From: Nitrosomonas sp.
GTDB lineage: Bacteria; Pseudomonadota; Gammaproteobacteria; Burkholderiales; Nitrosomonadaceae
Length of the DNA: 64,000 bases
Direction of reading: 5' to 3'
Assembly: GCA_017984435.1 (NCBI GenBank)
Contig: JAGNZK010000009.1
Coordinates: 1 to 64,000 of the forward strand
Shown here: in pieces, positions 1 through 10,753 of the stretch
Position numbering within the stretch: the first letter of the stretch is position 1
How the letters are laid out: each line of letters begins with the position of its first letter
The notes under the pieces: model-generated
The model's input: only the letters and a program-made list of their open reading frames with translations
The model's database searches: none
Told to the model about the DNA's origin: nothing
Position numbers and translations under genes: made by a program

Positions 1-282
1 GAAGCTGCGACTTCTTCTTGTCTTGATTTTCCTGCGCTTGGATTGGCTACCAACCAATGATGACAGAACCAATCATCGTCTTGCTGGCGCTTATGCCTGA
101 AAATAGAATTGTTCAGGGTGGACTAATCAAGATCGGCGTATATGCAACCACAGGGAAGCTCTGTAGTGGTCAACTAATTCCGGAAAAAAGATAAGCCAGA
201 TTTTCAGTCTTTTCTGGCGGGATGGCATTGTTGTACTAATCACCGTTAGATATTGCACTTCGAAATTGAATCCACCCTCCAA
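1..282. other. Left-edge intergenic stretch, possible IS-end debris
   Basis: No convincing gene is visible here. Around 156-185 the text resembles the outer end of an insertion sequence (tagtggtcaactaattccgg), and around 252-276 there is another IS-end-like string (ttgcacttcgaaattgaatc, recalling ends of IS30-type elements). No transposase reading frame accompanies either. I regard this as possible mobile-element debris; the recognition is from memory of similar ends and is weak. Confidence 0.2.
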
Positions 283-747
283 CTATTCTGATTCGGTGTA
301 CTCAATCGAATAATCCCAGATTAGCTTATCTCTGATATTTTGGTCTGAGTATAGATAGATATCCTTTTTGAAATCTCTGGCTTGTTTTGCTGGAACATTA
401 ATATAGATGTATTCGTTTCCGTCTAGAATAACAATACAATCAGCACCATACGCACAATCTCTAGCGATAATTCTTAGCTGCACGCCCTTCAAAGTATATT
501 TCTCTGAGTTATTGATTAAACGGCCGGTCATTTCATAATTACCGTTTGAAGGCCTGAATGATATATTTTTAAAAACCAGCTCTGAGAACGCAATCCTATT
601 TCTGGATTTATTCTTTTCATATTCTTGATATTGCCAAAATAACAAACCACCAACCACACATACCAAAACAAAAATCCCTGCAAATTTTCTAAATCCTGCT
701 GATACCAATAGCAGGATCAAAATAATGATTCCTGCGAGCCATTTCAT
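283..747 (-). CDS. Small membrane-anchored hypothetical protein
   Basis: A 154-residue protein of unknown function. I start it at the ATG at 747 because a GGAA-type ribosome site lies just upstream in the reverse direction and the next residues (MKWLAGIIILILLL) open directly into a membrane segment; a longer frame to 801 lacks such a site. Two hydrophobic stretches fill about residues 4-40, and a soluble C-terminal part of about 100 residues follows. That part looks like a small beta-rich domain (a phrase such as GRLINNSEKYTLKGVQLRI is typical of FxLYD-like folds), but this is only a resemblance. It stands alone between IS-like debris and the glycerate kinase gene, so the context says little. 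Confidence 0.6.
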   Translation of the reverse strand: MKWLAGIIILILLLVSAGFRKFAGIFVLVCVVGGLLFWQYQEYEKNKSRNRIAFSELVFKNISFRPSNGNYEMTGRLINNSEKYTLKGVQLRIIARDCAYGADCIVILDGNEYIYINVPAKQARDFKKDIYLYSDQNIRDKLIWDYSIEYTESE

Positions 748-920
748 AAATTGTTCCTTGTAAAAATTAGCAAGCACGCATGATAGGCCAATAGCAACCA
801 TTTAACGGCGATCTTGCGGGTTGAGTCCTGAACAGCAATTTGAAGTGATTCCCTGGGACTTGTGAAACCTGAAAACAGAACGGAATCGAGAAACTAATTT
901 TGTTGATTGTCCATGCTCCA

Positions 921-2192
921 TCAAAGCACAAGGATGGCGCGGTAATCATTCACATTGGTATAAGTTGGTCCGGTCATCACTAAATCGTTTAACTGCTCAA
1001 AAAATGTGTAGGCATCATTATTGGCCAGAAATGGTGTGGCACTCATTCCAAGTTTCTCTGCACGAATTAACGAATCGGGTGTAATAAGTGCGCCGGCATT
1101 ATTTTCTGTGCCATCTATCCCATCGGTATCGCAAGCAAGTGCGTAAACATTTTTCATGCCACCCAATTCGATCAGCAGCGATAATAAAAACTCTGAGTTA
1201 CGACCACCACGCCCCTTCCCTGTGATAGTAACTGTCGTTTCACCGCCCGATAGAAGCGCTATCGGTGCTTTTAACAGGTGCGGATGTGAGTGAATTTCTT
1301 TGGTCAGTGCTGCATAGCTTTTGGCAATTTCTCGGGACTCCCCAGTTACTGTGTCACCCAATATCAAGGGAGCGATGTTCAAGTTCTGAAAATAATTTGC
1401 CGCCGCAATCAACGATTGATGGGCGTTTGCAATGATTCTGTTTTCGACATGCGTGAAAATCGGAGAACCGGGCTTAGGCGTTTCATCGAGCTGACGATCT
1501 TCTCCGGCAATGAGTAACTGCTTGATAGTTCTAGGCACATCCAAATTGTAATGATCCAGTACTGCCAGTGCGTCAGAAAAGGTGGTTGGATCAGGTGAGC
1601 AAGGACCCGATGCAACATGGGTGGCTTCATCACCGGTCACATCGGAAATAATCAATGCCAATATGGGTGCTTTACAAACGGCGGCAAGTTTGCCGCCTTG
1701 AATGGCGGACAGGTGTTTGCGAACTGTATTGATCTCTTGAATGCTGGCGCCACATCGCAACAATTGACGGGTAATCTCTCGCAGCTCCTGCAACGAGATA
1801 CCCTCAATCGGCAGAGAAAGCAGACTGGATCCTCCGCCACTCAACAAGCAGAGTAACAAATCATCAGATTTCAGCGCCTTGACCGTAGCCAAAATTTGCC
1901 GCGATGCCCGTTCTCCATTTTCATCAGGCAACGGATGTCCGGCTTCAACCACTTCAATTTGTTGGGTAGGTATTTTATGTCCGTATCGGGTGACCACTAA
2001 GCCATCCAATTGAGCGGCAGCAGGCCAGACGTTTTCCACCGCCAACGCCATGGCGGCAGCCGCTTTCCCAGCACCGACCACGAGTGTTCGGCCTCTCGGA
2101 GGATCAGGCAAATGTTGCGGTACGATATGCGCCGGATCGGCTGCTTTAACAGCGACTGAGAAACTCTCCAGCAAATAGCCGCGCGGATTCAT
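921..2192 (-). CDS. ttuD: Glycerate 2-kinase (GckA/TtuD, MOFRL family)
   Basis: Cytoplasmic enzyme of 423 residues that phosphorylates D-glycerate to 2-phosphoglycerate; older annotations call the family hydroxypyruvate reductase. The N-terminal DUF4147 half shows [12 protein letters not shown] and [13 protein letters not shown], and the C-terminal MOFRL half shows [20 protein letters not shown] and [16 protein letters not shown]. The length is normal for the family. Its ATG overlaps the uvrA stop codon by four bases, so it is translationally coupled and cotranscribed with uvrA. A role in recycling glycerate from glyoxylate or photorespiration-like carbon is a family inference; no pathway partner lies nearby. 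Confidence 0.92.
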   Translation of the reverse strand: MNPRGYLLESFSVAVKAADPAHIVPQHLPDPPRGRTLVVGAGKAAAAMALAVENVWPAAAQLDGLVVTRYGHKIPTQQIEVVEAGHPLPDENGERASRQILATVKALKSDDLLLCLLSGGGSSLLSLPIEGISLQELREITRQLLRCGASIQEINTVRKHLSAIQGGKLAAVCKAPILALIISDVTGDEATHVASGPCSPDPTTFSDALAVLDHYNLDVPRTIKQLLIAGEDRQLDETPKPGSPIFTHVENRIIANAHQSLIAAANYFQNLNIAPLILGDTVTGESREIAKSYAALTKEIHSHPHLLKAPIALLSGGETTVTITGKGRGGRNSEFLLSLLIELGGMKNVYALACDTDGIDGTENNAGALITPDSLIRAEKLGMSATPFLANNDAYTFFEQLNDLVMTGPTYTNVNDYRAILVL

Positions 2193-5008
2193 TTTGCGAG
2201 CATGGATTGCAGGTAATAACCGGTAAAACTGTTTTTATTGCTCGCTATCGCTTCCGGGGTGCCTTCTGCAATGATACGTCCTCCACCGTCACCACCTTCC
2301 GGGCCCAGATCAATAATCCAATCGGCGGTTTTGATGACATCCAGATTATGCTCGATCACCACCACGGTATTACCATCATCACGCAGTTTGTGTAACACTT
2401 TCAGTAATAGATCGATATCCTGAAAATGTAAGCCGGTGGTGGGTTCATCCAGAATATACAGCGTGCGACCTGTGTCGCGTTTGGAGAGCTCCAGCGATAG
2501 TTTTACCCGCTGCGCTTCGCCACCGGAGAGTGTCGTCGCGGATTGTCCTAGGGTAATATAGCCAAGCCCCACCTCCAAAAGTGTTTTTAATTTGCGCGCA
2601 ACGACCGGCACCGCATTGAAAAATTCAAACGCATTTTCCACAGTCATTTGCAAAATTTCGTTGATATTTTTACCTTTATATTGCACTTCCAGAGTTTCAC
2701 GATTGTATCGCCGGCCGTGGCACACGTCACAGGTGACATAAATATCCGGCAGAAAATGCATTTCCACTTTAATCACGCCATCGCCCTGACAAGCTTCACA
2801 CCGCCCGCCTTTCACGTTGAAAGAAAATCGACCAGGTGCATAACCACGTTCACGCGCCTGTGGCACACCGGCAAATAATTCCCGAATGGGGGTAAATAGC
2901 CCAGTGTAAGTCGCAGGATTGGAGCGAGGAGTGCGCCCGATTGGACTTTGATCCATATTGATCACTTTATCGAAGAAAGCCAAACCTTCAATGCTCAGAT
3001 AGGACGCAGGCTCGGCATTACTCGCGTAAAGATGCCGAGCTACCGCGCGATGGAGCGTTTCGTTGATGAGTGTGGATTTGCCGGATCCCGACACCCCTGT
3101 CACGCAGACAAACAATCCTACCGGCAAGTTTAGCGTGACATTCTTGAGATTATTCCCTGCTGCACCATTCACTTGCAGTATTCGATCATTATTAGGTTCG
3201 TGACGTTTTTCCGGCATTTCTATCGACAATTTCCCGGACAAGTATTTACCCGTCAGAGAATCACTATTATCCCGGATAGCTTGCGGAGTACCTTGGGCTA
3301 CCACCAGGCCGCCATGCTCACCGGCACCCGGACCCATGTCAACGACATAATCCGCAATCTGTATGGCATCTTGATCATGTTCAACCACAATGACGCTATT
3401 GCCGAGGTCACGCAGATTCTTAAGCGTATCCAATAGGCGTCCATTATCACGTTGATGCAAACCAATGGAAGGTTCGTCCAGAACGTACATGACGCCAGTC
3501 AAGCCGGAGCCGATTTGACTGGCGAGGCGGATGCGTTGCGATTCTCCGCCCGATAATGTGTCTGCAGAACGATCAAGTGACAGGTAATCCAATCCGACAT
3601 TGTTAAGAAACTGCAGGCGACTGGAAATTTCCTTGACGATTCGTTCAACGATCGATTGTTTATGACCCGACAATTCGATTTGATCAAAAAATAATTTGGC
3701 CTGTTTCAGCGGAAAAGCATTGATCTCATAAATCGCTTGTCCGGCAACATGCACATGACGCGCAGCCTGACATAAACGTGTACCCTGACATTCCGGACAT
3801 GTTTGCGCATTGAGATATTTTGCTAACTCCTCACGTACGGTTTGTGATTCCGTTTCCTTATAACGCCGTGTCAGATTGGGAACAATGCCTTCAAAAGGGT
3901 GTGTTTCCTGGTGCTTGCGACCACCCTCCGTCAAGTAGGAGAAATGAATTTTTTCTTTGCCGGAGCCATGCAAAACAATATTCTGAATCGTATCATCCAA
4001 GCTCTCGAATGGCGTCTCCAGGTCAAATCCATAATGTTTTGACAAGCTCGTCAGTAATTGAAAGTAAAATTGATTGCGTCGATCCCAATTTTTTACCGCA
4101 CCCGCAGCCAGTGACAAATGTGGAAAAGCCACAACACGTGCCGGATCAAAAAAAGTGATCTGCCCCAAACCGTCGCATTTATTACAGGCGCCTAATGGAT
4201 TATTAAATGAAAATAGTCTGGGTTCTAATTCGGACAAGGAGTAACTGCACACGGGACAACTGAATTTGGCGGAAAAGAGGTGTTCCTGGCCAGTATCCAT
4301 TTCAACCGCTAGCGCACGTCCATCGGAATGGCGCAATGCCACTTCAAATGATTCTGCAAGCCGTTGCTTGGCATCCGTGGAAATTTTCAAGCGATCAATC
4401 ACCACTTCAATCGTATGTTTCTTGGTTTTCTGCAACTTGGGCAAAGCATCAATTTCATAGACTTCACCGTCAATCCGCAGACGGATAAAACCTTGCGCGC
4501 GAAGTTCATCGAACAACTCGGCCTGCTCACCTTTGCGTTCCACGATCAACGGTGACAGGATCATCAAGCGGGTATCCGGCGGGAGTTGCAGCACATGATC
4601 GACCATTTGCGACACGCTTTGTGCGGTCAACACAATATTGTGCTCGGGACAATGCGGATCACCGACTCGTGCAAACAGTAGGCGCAAGTAATCATGGATT
4701 TCAGTGACCGTACCCACCGTCGAACGCGGATTATGCGAAGTTGCTTTTTGTTCGATGGCAATCGCGGGAGAAAGTCCTTCGATCAAATCAACATCCGGTT
4801 TCTCCATGAGTTGTAAAAATTGCCTCGCATAGGCTGACAGTGACTCCACATAGCGACGCTGACCTTCCGCATAGAGCGTATCGAACGCCAGCGAGGATTT
4901 ACCCGATCCTGATAACCCGGTGATGACGACAAGCTTGTTGCGTGGCAAATCGAGATGAATGTTTTTCAGATTATGGGTGCGCGCACCACGTATTTTTATG
5001 GATTCCAT
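2189..5008 (-). CDS. uvrA: Excinuclease ABC subunit A
   Basis: DNA damage recognition ATPase of nucleotide excision repair, which loads UvrB on lesions. At 939 residues it is full length. It has two ABC modules: the first Walker A is GLSGSGKSS near residue 31 and the second GVSGSGKST near residue 640, each followed later by an LSGGE signature ([13 protein letters not shown] and [13 protein letters not shown]). Zinc-binding CxxC pairs occur around CPVCSYS and CNKCDGLG and again at CEACQGDG and [10 protein letters not shown]. It is divergent from the MFS gene across a 66-base gap in which I see no clear LexA box. The glycerate kinase gene follows with a four-base overlap. Confidence 0.98.
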   Translation of the reverse strand: MESIKIRGARTHNLKNIHLDLPRNKLVVITGLSGSGKSSLAFDTLYAEGQRRYVESLSAYARQFLQLMEKPDVDLIEGLSPAIAIEQKATSHNPRSTVGTVTEIHDYLRLLFARVGDPHCPEHNIVLTAQSVSQMVDHVLQLPPDTRLMILSPLIVERKGEQAELFDELRAQGFIRLRIDGEVYEIDALPKLQKTKKHTIEVVIDRLKISTDAKQRLAESFEVALRHSDGRALAVEMDTGQEHLFSAKFSCPVCSYSLSELEPRLFSFNNPLGACNKCDGLGQITFFDPARVVAFPHLSLAAGAVKNWDRRNQFYFQLLTSLSKHYGFDLETPFESLDDTIQNIVLHGSGKEKIHFSYLTEGGRKHQETHPFEGIVPNLTRRYKETESQTVREELAKYLNAQTCPECQGTRLCQAARHVHVAGQAIYEINAFPLKQAKLFFDQIELSGHKQSIVERIVKEISSRLQFLNNVGLDYLSLDRSADTLSGGESQRIRLASQIGSGLTGVMYVLDEPSIGLHQRDNGRLLDTLKNLRDLGNSVIVVEHDQDAIQIADYVVDMGPGAGEHGGLVVAQGTPQAIRDNSDSLTGKYLSGKLSIEMPEKRHEPNNDRILQVNGAAGNNLKNVTLNLPVGLFVCVTGVSGSGKSTLINETLHRAVARHLYASNAEPASYLSIEGLAFFDKVINMDQSPIGRTPRSNPATYTGLFTPIRELFAGVPQARERGYAPGRFSFNVKGGRCEACQGDGVIKVEMHFLPDIYVTCDVCHGRRYNRETLEVQYKGKNINEILQMTVENAFEFFNAVPVVARKLKTLLEVGLGYITLGQSATTLSGGEAQRVKLSLELSKRDTGRTLYILDEPTTGLHFQDIDLLLKVLHKLRDDGNTVVVIEHNLDVIKTADWIIDLGPEGGDGGGRIIAEGTPEAIASNKNSFTGYYLQSMLAK

Positions 5009-5074
5009 GAACTATCTATGTATGAGTCAACCTGCTAATATACCCAACTTTTTGGGAATATCACAACCTGATTC

Positions 5075-6460
5075 ATGTCTGCTTCAACTTCATCTGAAAA
5101 AATGTCTCCGGCAGAACTGCGCGCGACCATTGGTCTGGCCGGCGTTTATGGTTTGAGAATGTTTGGCTTGTTTATTATCTTACCGGTATTCGCTTTTTAC
5201 GCTGAAGACTTGCCGGGCGGTAACAACTATACCCTAGTAGGCATTGCACTCGGGGCATACGGCTTAACGCAAGCCATTTTACAAATTCCTTTCGGTTGGC
5301 TGTCTGATCGTATCGGGCGAAAACCTGTCATCTATCTGGGTTTGATTCTCTTTGCCATTGGTAGCTTGGTAGCCGCTGTTGCAGTGGATATTTATTGGGT
5401 GATATTGGGTCGTATCATTCAAGGTGCCGGTGCCATCTCGGCTGCTGTGATGGCACTGGCAGCGGATCTCACGCGCGAAGAACATCGTACCAAAGCGATG
5501 GCGACTATCGGCATGACCATCGGCACAGTTTTTGCTATTTCCTTGATTGCCGCTCCAGTATTGAATCAATGGATCGGCGTGCCAGGAATTTTTGCCATGA
5601 CAGGCATATTGGCGCTGCTGGCAATGGTTGTGGTTAAAAAAATTATCCCTGACCCGCAAATCAGTCGTTTTCATTCGGATACGGAAGCATCGGCTACAAG
5701 TTTCGGCAGTGTATTACGTGATACACAATTGCTGCGTTTGAATTATGGTATTTTTGCCTTGCATGCCACGTTGATGGCGTTATGGCTGGTTGTGCCACTG
5801 ACCTTGCGTCAGGCGGGTATGGCGGCAGACGATCATTGGCAGATTTATTTACCCGTTCTGATTTTGTCGATCATATTCATTATTCCGGCGATCATCTATG
5901 CTGAAAAGAAAGCGAAGTTAAAATCTGTCTTTATTGCAGCTATCGCTTTGTTATTGATAGGTCAGATATTGCTGGCAATTACTTTCGACTCCATATGGGG
6001 TACAACCATTGCATTGTTGATTTTCTTTACGGCATTCAATTTGCTGGAAGCCAGCTTGCCATCCCTGATTTCAAAGATCGCACCGGTGGGTGCAAAAGGA
6101 ACGGCAATTGGTATCTACAGTAGCACGCAGTTTCTGGGTGCTTTTATTGGTGCTGCTACCGGAGGCTATCTATTCGGTAGCTATGGAAGCGACGCGTTAT
6201 ATGCATTTTGTGGATCGCTACTAACAGTATGGCTGGTACTTGCTATCACGATGAAAGCTCCCGCTGCAGTGCGCTCCAGGATGTATCATGTGCAAGAAAT
6301 GGATTTGGATAAATCCAAAGAACTATCGCGTCAACTCGCAGCATTACCCGGTGTATATGAAGCTTTGGTACTGGTTAACGAAAGAGTTGCCTATTTGAAA
6401 GTTGACATGCAAGGCTTTGATGAAGAAACAGTGATTAAATTGCTTGGGGAGGAAACATAA
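5075..6460 (+). CDS. MFS transporter, YajR-like with C-terminal ferredoxin-fold domain
   Basis: Inner-membrane carrier of the major facilitator superfamily, 461 residues. Twelve hydrophobic segments are visible over residues 16-400. The motif A loop between helices 2 and 3 reads GWLSDRIGRKP. After the last helix a soluble tail of about 65 residues (containing ELSRQLAALPGVYEALVLV) matches the small YAM domain known from E. coli YajR, a proton-driven efflux carrier of uncertain substrate. It is divergent from uvrA, and its TAA is followed immediately by the ATG of ssb, so the two are probably cotranscribed; uvrA-MFS-ssb is a common arrangement in betaproteobacteria. Confidence 0.9.
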   Translation: MSASTSSEKMSPAELRATIGLAGVYGLRMFGLFIILPVFAFYAEDLPGGNNYTLVGIALGAYGLTQAILQIPFGWLSDRIGRKPVIYLGLILFAIGSLVAAVAVDIYWVILGRIIQGAGAISAAVMALAADLTREEHRTKAMATIGMTIGTVFAISLIAAPVLNQWIGVPGIFAMTGILALLAMVVVKKIIPDPQISRFHSDTEASATSFGSVLRDTQLLRLNYGIFALHATLMALWLVVPLTLRQAGMAADDHWQIYLPVLILSIIFIIPAIIYAEKKAKLKSVFIAAIALLLIGQILLAITFDSIWGTTIALLIFFTAFNLLEASLPSLISKIAPVGAKGTAIGIYSSTQFLGAFIGAATGGYLFGSYGSDALYAFCGSLLTVWLVLAITMKAPAAVRSRMYHVQEMDLDKSKELSRQLAALPGVYEALVLVNERVAYLKVDMQGFDEETVIKLLGEET

Positions 6461-6913
6461 ATGGCATCAGTCAATAAAGTTATACTCATCGGTAACTTGG
6501 GGAAAGACCCGGAAACTCGTTACATGTCAAATGGTGAGGCAGTCACAAATATCACATTAGCAACGACGGATACCTGGAAAGACAAAAATGGCGAAAAACA
6601 GGAAAAGACTGAGTGGCATCGTGTCACTTTTTATCGTAAGCTTGCTGAAATTGCAGGGGAATACTTAAAGAAAGGTCGCTCTGTTTATATTGAAGGCAGA
6701 TTAGAAACTAGAAAATGGACAGACAAAAGCGGTGTAGAGCGCTATACGACGGATATTATTGCAAGTGATATGAAAATGTTGGGGACTCGCTCAGGAAGTG
6801 GAAGCTTTGAATCACCTGACCATGAAGAAGACAACTCTGCTTCCAATCGATCTTCTTCAGCCAAGAGCACAACAAGTGGATTTGATGATATGGATGATGA
6901 CATCCCGTTTTAA
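6461..6913 (+). CDS. ssb: Single-stranded DNA-binding protein
   Basis: SSB of 150 residues, which coats single-stranded DNA in replication, repair and recombination. The OB fold covers residues 1-110, beginning [20 protein letters not shown], with the WHRVTFY strand typical of bacterial SSB. A low-complexity linker rich in Ser and Asn follows. The protein ends in the acidic tip DDDIPF, which is the docking peptide for SSB-interacting proteins. It starts directly after the stop codon of the MFS gene. Confidence 0.98.
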   Translation: MASVNKVILIGNLGKDPETRYMSNGEAVTNITLATTDTWKDKNGEKQEKTEWHRVTFYRKLAEIAGEYLKKGRSVYIEGRLETRKWTDKSGVERYTTDIIASDMKMLGTRSGSGSFESPDHEEDNSASNRSSSAKSTTSGFDDMDDDIPF

Positions 6914-7528
6914 CTAAATGGGATTACCATCCATCAAGAGTATTAACATCTATCAGGTAATCGAAGCACCCCTTCCCGAAGCTCCGATCTAGCATCTGAT
7001 TGACGACGGGGAGGTAATGAAAATTCAATACTCTCTATACTGCCACCAATCTCTTTTGCCATATTTCTGAACTCGACTGCCAGCATACATTTTGGAACAA
7101 TAAATATTTGCTTAAATCCGGATTTGAAATTAACAAGAATTTTCATAATTTTATTCCAGGAACGTTTGATTTATTAAAAGAATTCAACAGATTATTTTAT
7201 AGCAGCGCTATTATTTTGATCTTAACGACTCTAATAAATTAAACTTTAGTCCATTCATAGAGAAAACGAAGAGACGTCATAGGTAAGATTTTGGATAGGC
7301 GACTATTTTGTATCCATAGCTAAAACTAGATCAGAGTACATATTCATTGTTCAATAAGCTTCCTGTCTTATCGAAGATAATTTAACTTTGATTCCACGCT
7401 ACGATAAGAAAAATTTTATGGCATTAGCCCTAATCTGCTATCCATCTTGCTTTTTTTGCATGCCTCTCTCTGATAAACTCAACACTTCTATAACGTAATA
7501 AAATAGCTAGCTAATTGAGGAGTTCCGA
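6914..7528. other. Intergenic region, 615 bases, AT-rich
   Basis: Between ssb and the next membrane protein gene. Only one weak minus-strand reading frame is present (see 6943-7146). From about 7150 to 7500 the sequence is AT-rich with no visible gene, RNA fold or repeat. TTGCTT at 7447-7452 and GATAAA at 7471-7476 could be a sigma-70 promoter for the gene at 7529, with an 18-base spacer, but this is a weak match. Confidence 0.4.
6943..7146 (-). CDS. Possible small hypothetical protein, 67 residues
   Basis: A reading frame starting MKILVNFKSGFKQIFIV, not recognised. It has a plausible alternating hydrophobic pattern over its first 45 residues, then an Arg-rich tail. The ATG at 7146 has only a weak TGGAA-like ribosome site. 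It converges on ssb. It could be a real small gene, or chance in a gene-poor interval. Confidence 0.3.
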   Translation of the reverse strand: MKILVNFKSGFKQIFIVPKCMLAVEFRNMAKEIGGSIESIEFSLPPRRQSDARSELREGVLRLPDRC

Positions 7529-8251
7529 ATGTTTGATAAACCCAATCAACTTATTTTTTATATTAATGTGATACTCATTGTCTTTGGTGTTCTAGTAGCG
7601 CTAGTGACTGGTTATGTTGTGATTGGGTTAATATTTGCTATCAGCGCATTGATACTGGTTTATAACCAAATCAGACAAAACAAATTCGCATTTACCGTCG
7701 CGGATTTAAGAAAAATTCTGACTGTTCATGATACTGCCGGCAGCAAAGCAACATTAACACAGACACAGATGACAACAGCCTGCCATGTCGATAACTCAGA
7801 ATACTGGTTCAGAAATATTCGTGCTATCGGAAGCATCACTAACTTCAGAGTTAATCATGGTGATCCAGCCGAACAAATAAAAGAAAACGACAATTACCAC
7901 ATCTGTATGAAACTTCCACCCGAGTTAGAAGTAATTAATGGCTCTGATCTGACCTTATCGTATGAATACGAAGATGCGTTTACACAAACGGAAGGAATTC
8001 TTTCTCATGTTGTCGATAATGACACACGACGGCTGCATTTGACTGTTGAATTGCCCGAGGGCCGTTCTATTTCATCCGCCAGATTTTTCTGCAAGCATGA
8101 TGGCAAAGAAGAAGCATTATTACCACCTGTTGTCACAGGGCAAACAAAAATTGAAGCTGATATTAAGAATCCGAAATTGGGTGCAGAATATTGCCTGCAA
8201 TGGAATTGGTCAGAAGAAGGTTTCATAAAAAAACTGAGCCGCCTTTTTTAA
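7529..8251 (+). CDS. Hypothetical protein with two N-terminal membrane helices
   Basis: A 240-residue protein of unknown function with a strong ribosome site (GAGGAG, seven bases before the ATG). Residues 8-28 and 31-50 form two adjacent membrane helices. The remaining 190 residues are soluble and likely beta-rich, with no catalytic motif I recognise. The short N-terminus before the helix pair suggests a hairpin anchor, with the large domain in the cytoplasm. It stands between a gene-poor region and murJ and shows no operon link. No paralogue occurs in the window. Confidence 0.7.
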   Translation: MFDKPNQLIFYINVILIVFGVLVALVTGYVVIGLIFAISALILVYNQIRQNKFAFTVADLRKILTVHDTAGSKATLTQTQMTTACHVDNSEYWFRNIRAIGSITNFRVNHGDPAEQIKENDNYHICMKLPPELEVINGSDLTLSYEYEDAFTQTEGILSHVVDNDTRRLHLTVELPEGRSISSARFFCKHDGKEEALLPPVVTGQTKIEADIKNPKLGAEYCLQWNWSEEGFIKKLSRLF

Positions 8252-8341
8252 ACTTAAGTAACTGTTTAACCCGAGTTGCCTGAGCGAATACAATAAATTT
8301 TTCTTATCTCTCCTGTCGATAGCATAAATACCTGAACACCG

Positions 8342-9880
8342 TTGAATTTACTCAAAACCCTCGCTGCTGTTAGTAGCATGACTTTCATATCGCGTATTCT
8401 CGGGTTTTTGCGCGACATCCTGATCGCACGGATTTTTGGTGCGGGTATGGCGACTGATGCTTTTTTTGTCGCCTTCCGCATTCCCAATCTGCTACGGCGA
8501 TTATTTGCTGAAGGCGCATTCTCACAGGCATTTGTTCCAATACTCGCTGAGTACAAGAATACTCGCACCCCCGAAGAAACTCGTGATTTGATTGATCACA
8601 TCACTATGCTCATGACCATCACGCTGTTTATTGTCACGATCATTGGCGTCATTGCAGCGCCACTCATCATCTATACCAGTGCACCGGGATTTTCTGCCGA
8701 TCAGGAGAAATTTGATCTGACTGTTGCGCTTTTGCAGATTACGTTTCCCTATATTTTATTCATTTCTCTGGTTGCCTTAGCAGGTAGCATACTCAATACT
8801 TATGGTAGATTTAATGTTCCTGCGATCTCTCCAGCATTCTTAAATCTCTCATTTATCGGCTGCGCGCTGTGGCTCACACCTTTGCTGGATCCACCAATTC
8901 TGGCACTGGCCTGGGCGGTTTTTATCGGTGGTATATTACAACTCGCTTTCCAGATACCATTTCTGCTGCGCCTTAAATTATTACCACGCATCCGTTTCGG
9001 AAATCCGGATGCTGGTGCGTGGCGGGTTATCAAACTCATGGGTCCGGCAATTTTTGGTGTATCAGTCAGTCAAATCAGTTTGCTGATCAACACTATTTTT
9101 GCCTCACTGCTGGTTACCGGTAGTGTCTCCTGGCTTTATTATGCCGATCGATTGATGGAATTCCCCGCTGGTTTGCTGGGCGCTGCATTGGGTACAATCC
9201 TGCTGCCATCACTGGCCCGGCATTACAGCAGCAACAGTAGCGAAGAATATTCCCGTTTGCTGGATTGGGGCTTGCGGATAACGATATTACTGACATTACC
9301 GGCAGCGTTGGCACTGGCATTATTGGCAACACCTTTAATCGCCACACTTTTTTATCATGGCGCATTCACCGATCATGATGTATGGATGACACGCGAAGCA
9401 TTAATTGCTTACAGTGTTGGATTGCTTGGATTAATTCTGGTTAAAGTACTCGCACCGGGATTCTATGCACGCCAAAACATCAGAACACCGGTAAAAATTG
9501 CCGTCATCACGCTGATTGCCACACAACTAATGAACCTCGTCTTTATCATCCCTTTCAAACACGCCGGATTGGCATTGGCCATCGGTCTGGGCGCTTGTCT
9601 CAATGCGGGATTACTGTATTACAAGTTACGCAGTCACAACATCTATCAGCCACAACCCGGGTGGCTTATTTTTTTCCTGAAAATACTGGCCGCATTGACG
9701 ATTATGGGCGTTATTTTATGGTTTGCGACCGGCAGCGATGCTTCCTGGCTGGTTGATTCGACAATGACGCGCGTCGGCCGGTTAAGCTGGATAATCATCG
9801 TAGGCGCATCCAGCTATTTTGCCGCTTTATGGCTATTGGGATTTCGTATCAAAGACTTTACCAAACAGCAAGCAATATAG
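8342..9880 (+). CDS. murJ: Lipid II flippase MurJ
   Basis: Inner-membrane flippase that exports lipid II for peptidoglycan synthesis, 512 residues, of the MOP/MviN superfamily. The start codon is TTG, giving [20 protein letters not shown], the characteristic MurJ opening. The conserved segment [20 protein letters not shown] and the Arg-rich turn [18 protein letters not shown] follow, with about 14 hydrophobic segments. No upstream in-frame ATG is better placed. The IS scar begins about 320 bases downstream, so murJ itself is untouched. Confidence 0.96.
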   Translation: MNLLKTLAAVSSMTFISRILGFLRDILIARIFGAGMATDAFFVAFRIPNLLRRLFAEGAFSQAFVPILAEYKNTRTPEETRDLIDHITMLMTITLFIVTIIGVIAAPLIIYTSAPGFSADQEKFDLTVALLQITFPYILFISLVALAGSILNTYGRFNVPAISPAFLNLSFIGCALWLTPLLDPPILALAWAVFIGGILQLAFQIPFLLRLKLLPRIRFGNPDAGAWRVIKLMGPAIFGVSVSQISLLINTIFASLLVTGSVSWLYYADRLMEFPAGLLGAALGTILLPSLARHYSSNSSEEYSRLLDWGLRITILLTLPAALALALLATPLIATLFYHGAFTDHDVWMTREALIAYSVGLLGLILVKVLAPGFYARQNIRTPVKIAVITLIATQLMNLVFIIPFKHAGLALAIGLGACLNAGLLYYKLRSHNIYQPQPGWLIFFLKILAALTIMGVILWFATGSDASWLVDSTMTRVGRLSWIIIVGASSYFAALWLLGFRIKDFTKQQAI

Positions 9881-10068
9881 CACGCGGCTCATGTCCGTAC
9901 ACTTCAAACGAATAAGCAGTATTCATTGTCAGTTGCCTTTTCATCTCCCAGGCTGAATATTTCTACGGATATAGTGCATGAAATTGACCCTTATTCGTTT
10001 AACGTCTAGGCTAATTGCCAGTCAATCAACTGAATTGGGCATCCACCAGTCAGAAAGGATCAAGTAAT

Positions 10069-10230
10069 ATGTTCAATTTAGGTTCGATGCTCAATTTAGG
10101 CTCCACCGAGCCGGTCATAGGTAAGGCACATACTATCGTGGAATGCTCGGCCAATGCACTTTTTCAGTATCTTGGAGAAGGCCTGTTCGATAATTATCCG
10201 GGCTCTAGACTAGCAGATACAATCTGTTAG
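10069..10230 (+). pseudogene. 5' remnant of an SRPBCC-like gene cut by an IS
   Basis: The first 44 codons of a gene survive, with an AAGGA ribosome site and an ATG at 10069. The segment VIGKAHTIVECSANALFQYL followed by GEGLFDNYP resembles the N-terminus of SRPBCC/polyketide-cyclase proteins. At 10200/10201 the frame runs into the IS1595-like palindrome and stops nine codons later. The rest of the gene is absent from the window, so material was lost as well as interrupted. The family call rests on a short stretch. Confidence 0.6.
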
Positions 10231-10239
10231 TCTAGAGCC
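10201..10239. repeat. Near-perfect palindrome of fused IS terminal repeats
   Basis: Two 18-base arms, GGCTCTAGACTAGCAGAT and its inverse with one change, flank a three-base centre (aca). In form it is a miniature element containing only ends. It could be the product of an internal deletion or of two abutting copies. Confidence 0.75.
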
Positions 10240-10274
10240 ATAACAAGGCTCACGCACATTACTCGACATTTGCG

Positions 10275-10736
10275 ATGCACTCAAAGTTGGACGAGAGCTA
10301 TTTCGGTGGCGTTCGTAAAGGTAAACGTGGTCGTGGAGCTGCTGGTAAGGTTGCTGTGTTCGGCATATTGAAGCGTGGTGGTAAGGTATACACAAGGGTT
10401 GTAGGTGACACTAAATCAGAAACACTCATGCCGCTGATAACAAGAAAAATAACGCCTGACAGCGTAGTTTATACAGATTGTTATCGCAGTTACAATGCAC
10501 TTGATGTGAGTCACTTTTACCATGAACGGATTAATCATTCCACGCTATTTGCACAAGGCAAGAATCACATTAACGGGATTGAGAATTTTTGGAATCAGGC
10601 CAAATGTGTTTTAAGAAAATACAATGGAATTCCCAAAGAATCATTTCCACTATTTCTTAAAGAATGTGAATTCAGGTTTAATTATGGAACACCTAAACAT
10701 CAACTAAAAATATTGAAAAATTGGACTCAAATTTAA
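10275..10736 (+). pseudogene. IS1595-family transposase, N-terminally truncated
   Basis: 153 residues of a DDE transposase of the ISXO2/IS1595 type. The phrases LDESYFGGVRKGKRGRGAAG, VYTDCYRSYNAL and HINGIENFWNQAK cover the first Asp, the second Asp and the Asn/Glu region of the catalytic fold. The zinc-ribbon and DNA-binding part that normally precedes LDESYFGG (roughly 100 residues) is missing. The initiating ATG at 10275 is probably accidental, and the product should be inactive. Confidence 0.8.
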
Positions 10737-10753
10737 TCTGATCTACTACAGCC

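Larger units (their letters stand above)
10201..10753 (+). mobile_element. Degenerate IS1595-family element
   Basis: The left part is a 39-base palindrome made of two outward-facing copies of an 18-base terminal repeat beginning GGCTCTAGACTA. A transposase remnant without its N-terminal part follows, and a diverged right terminal repeat lies at 10736-10753 (in reverse it reads GGCTGTAGTAGATCAGAT, matching 13 of 18 positions). The eight bases flanking each side (attatccg and cctatatt) do not match, so there is no target duplication. Truncated genes on both sides also point to deletion after insertion. The element cannot move on its own. Confidence 0.7.

Noticed and set aside
767-949. A 60-residue minus-strand frame between the small membrane protein and glycerate kinase
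   Set aside because: No ribosome site, no recognisable composition, and it overlaps the end of the kinase gene.
5009-5074. Possible LexA box between uvrA and the MFS gene
   Set aside because: No CTGT-N8-ACAG arrangement is present in the 66 bases.
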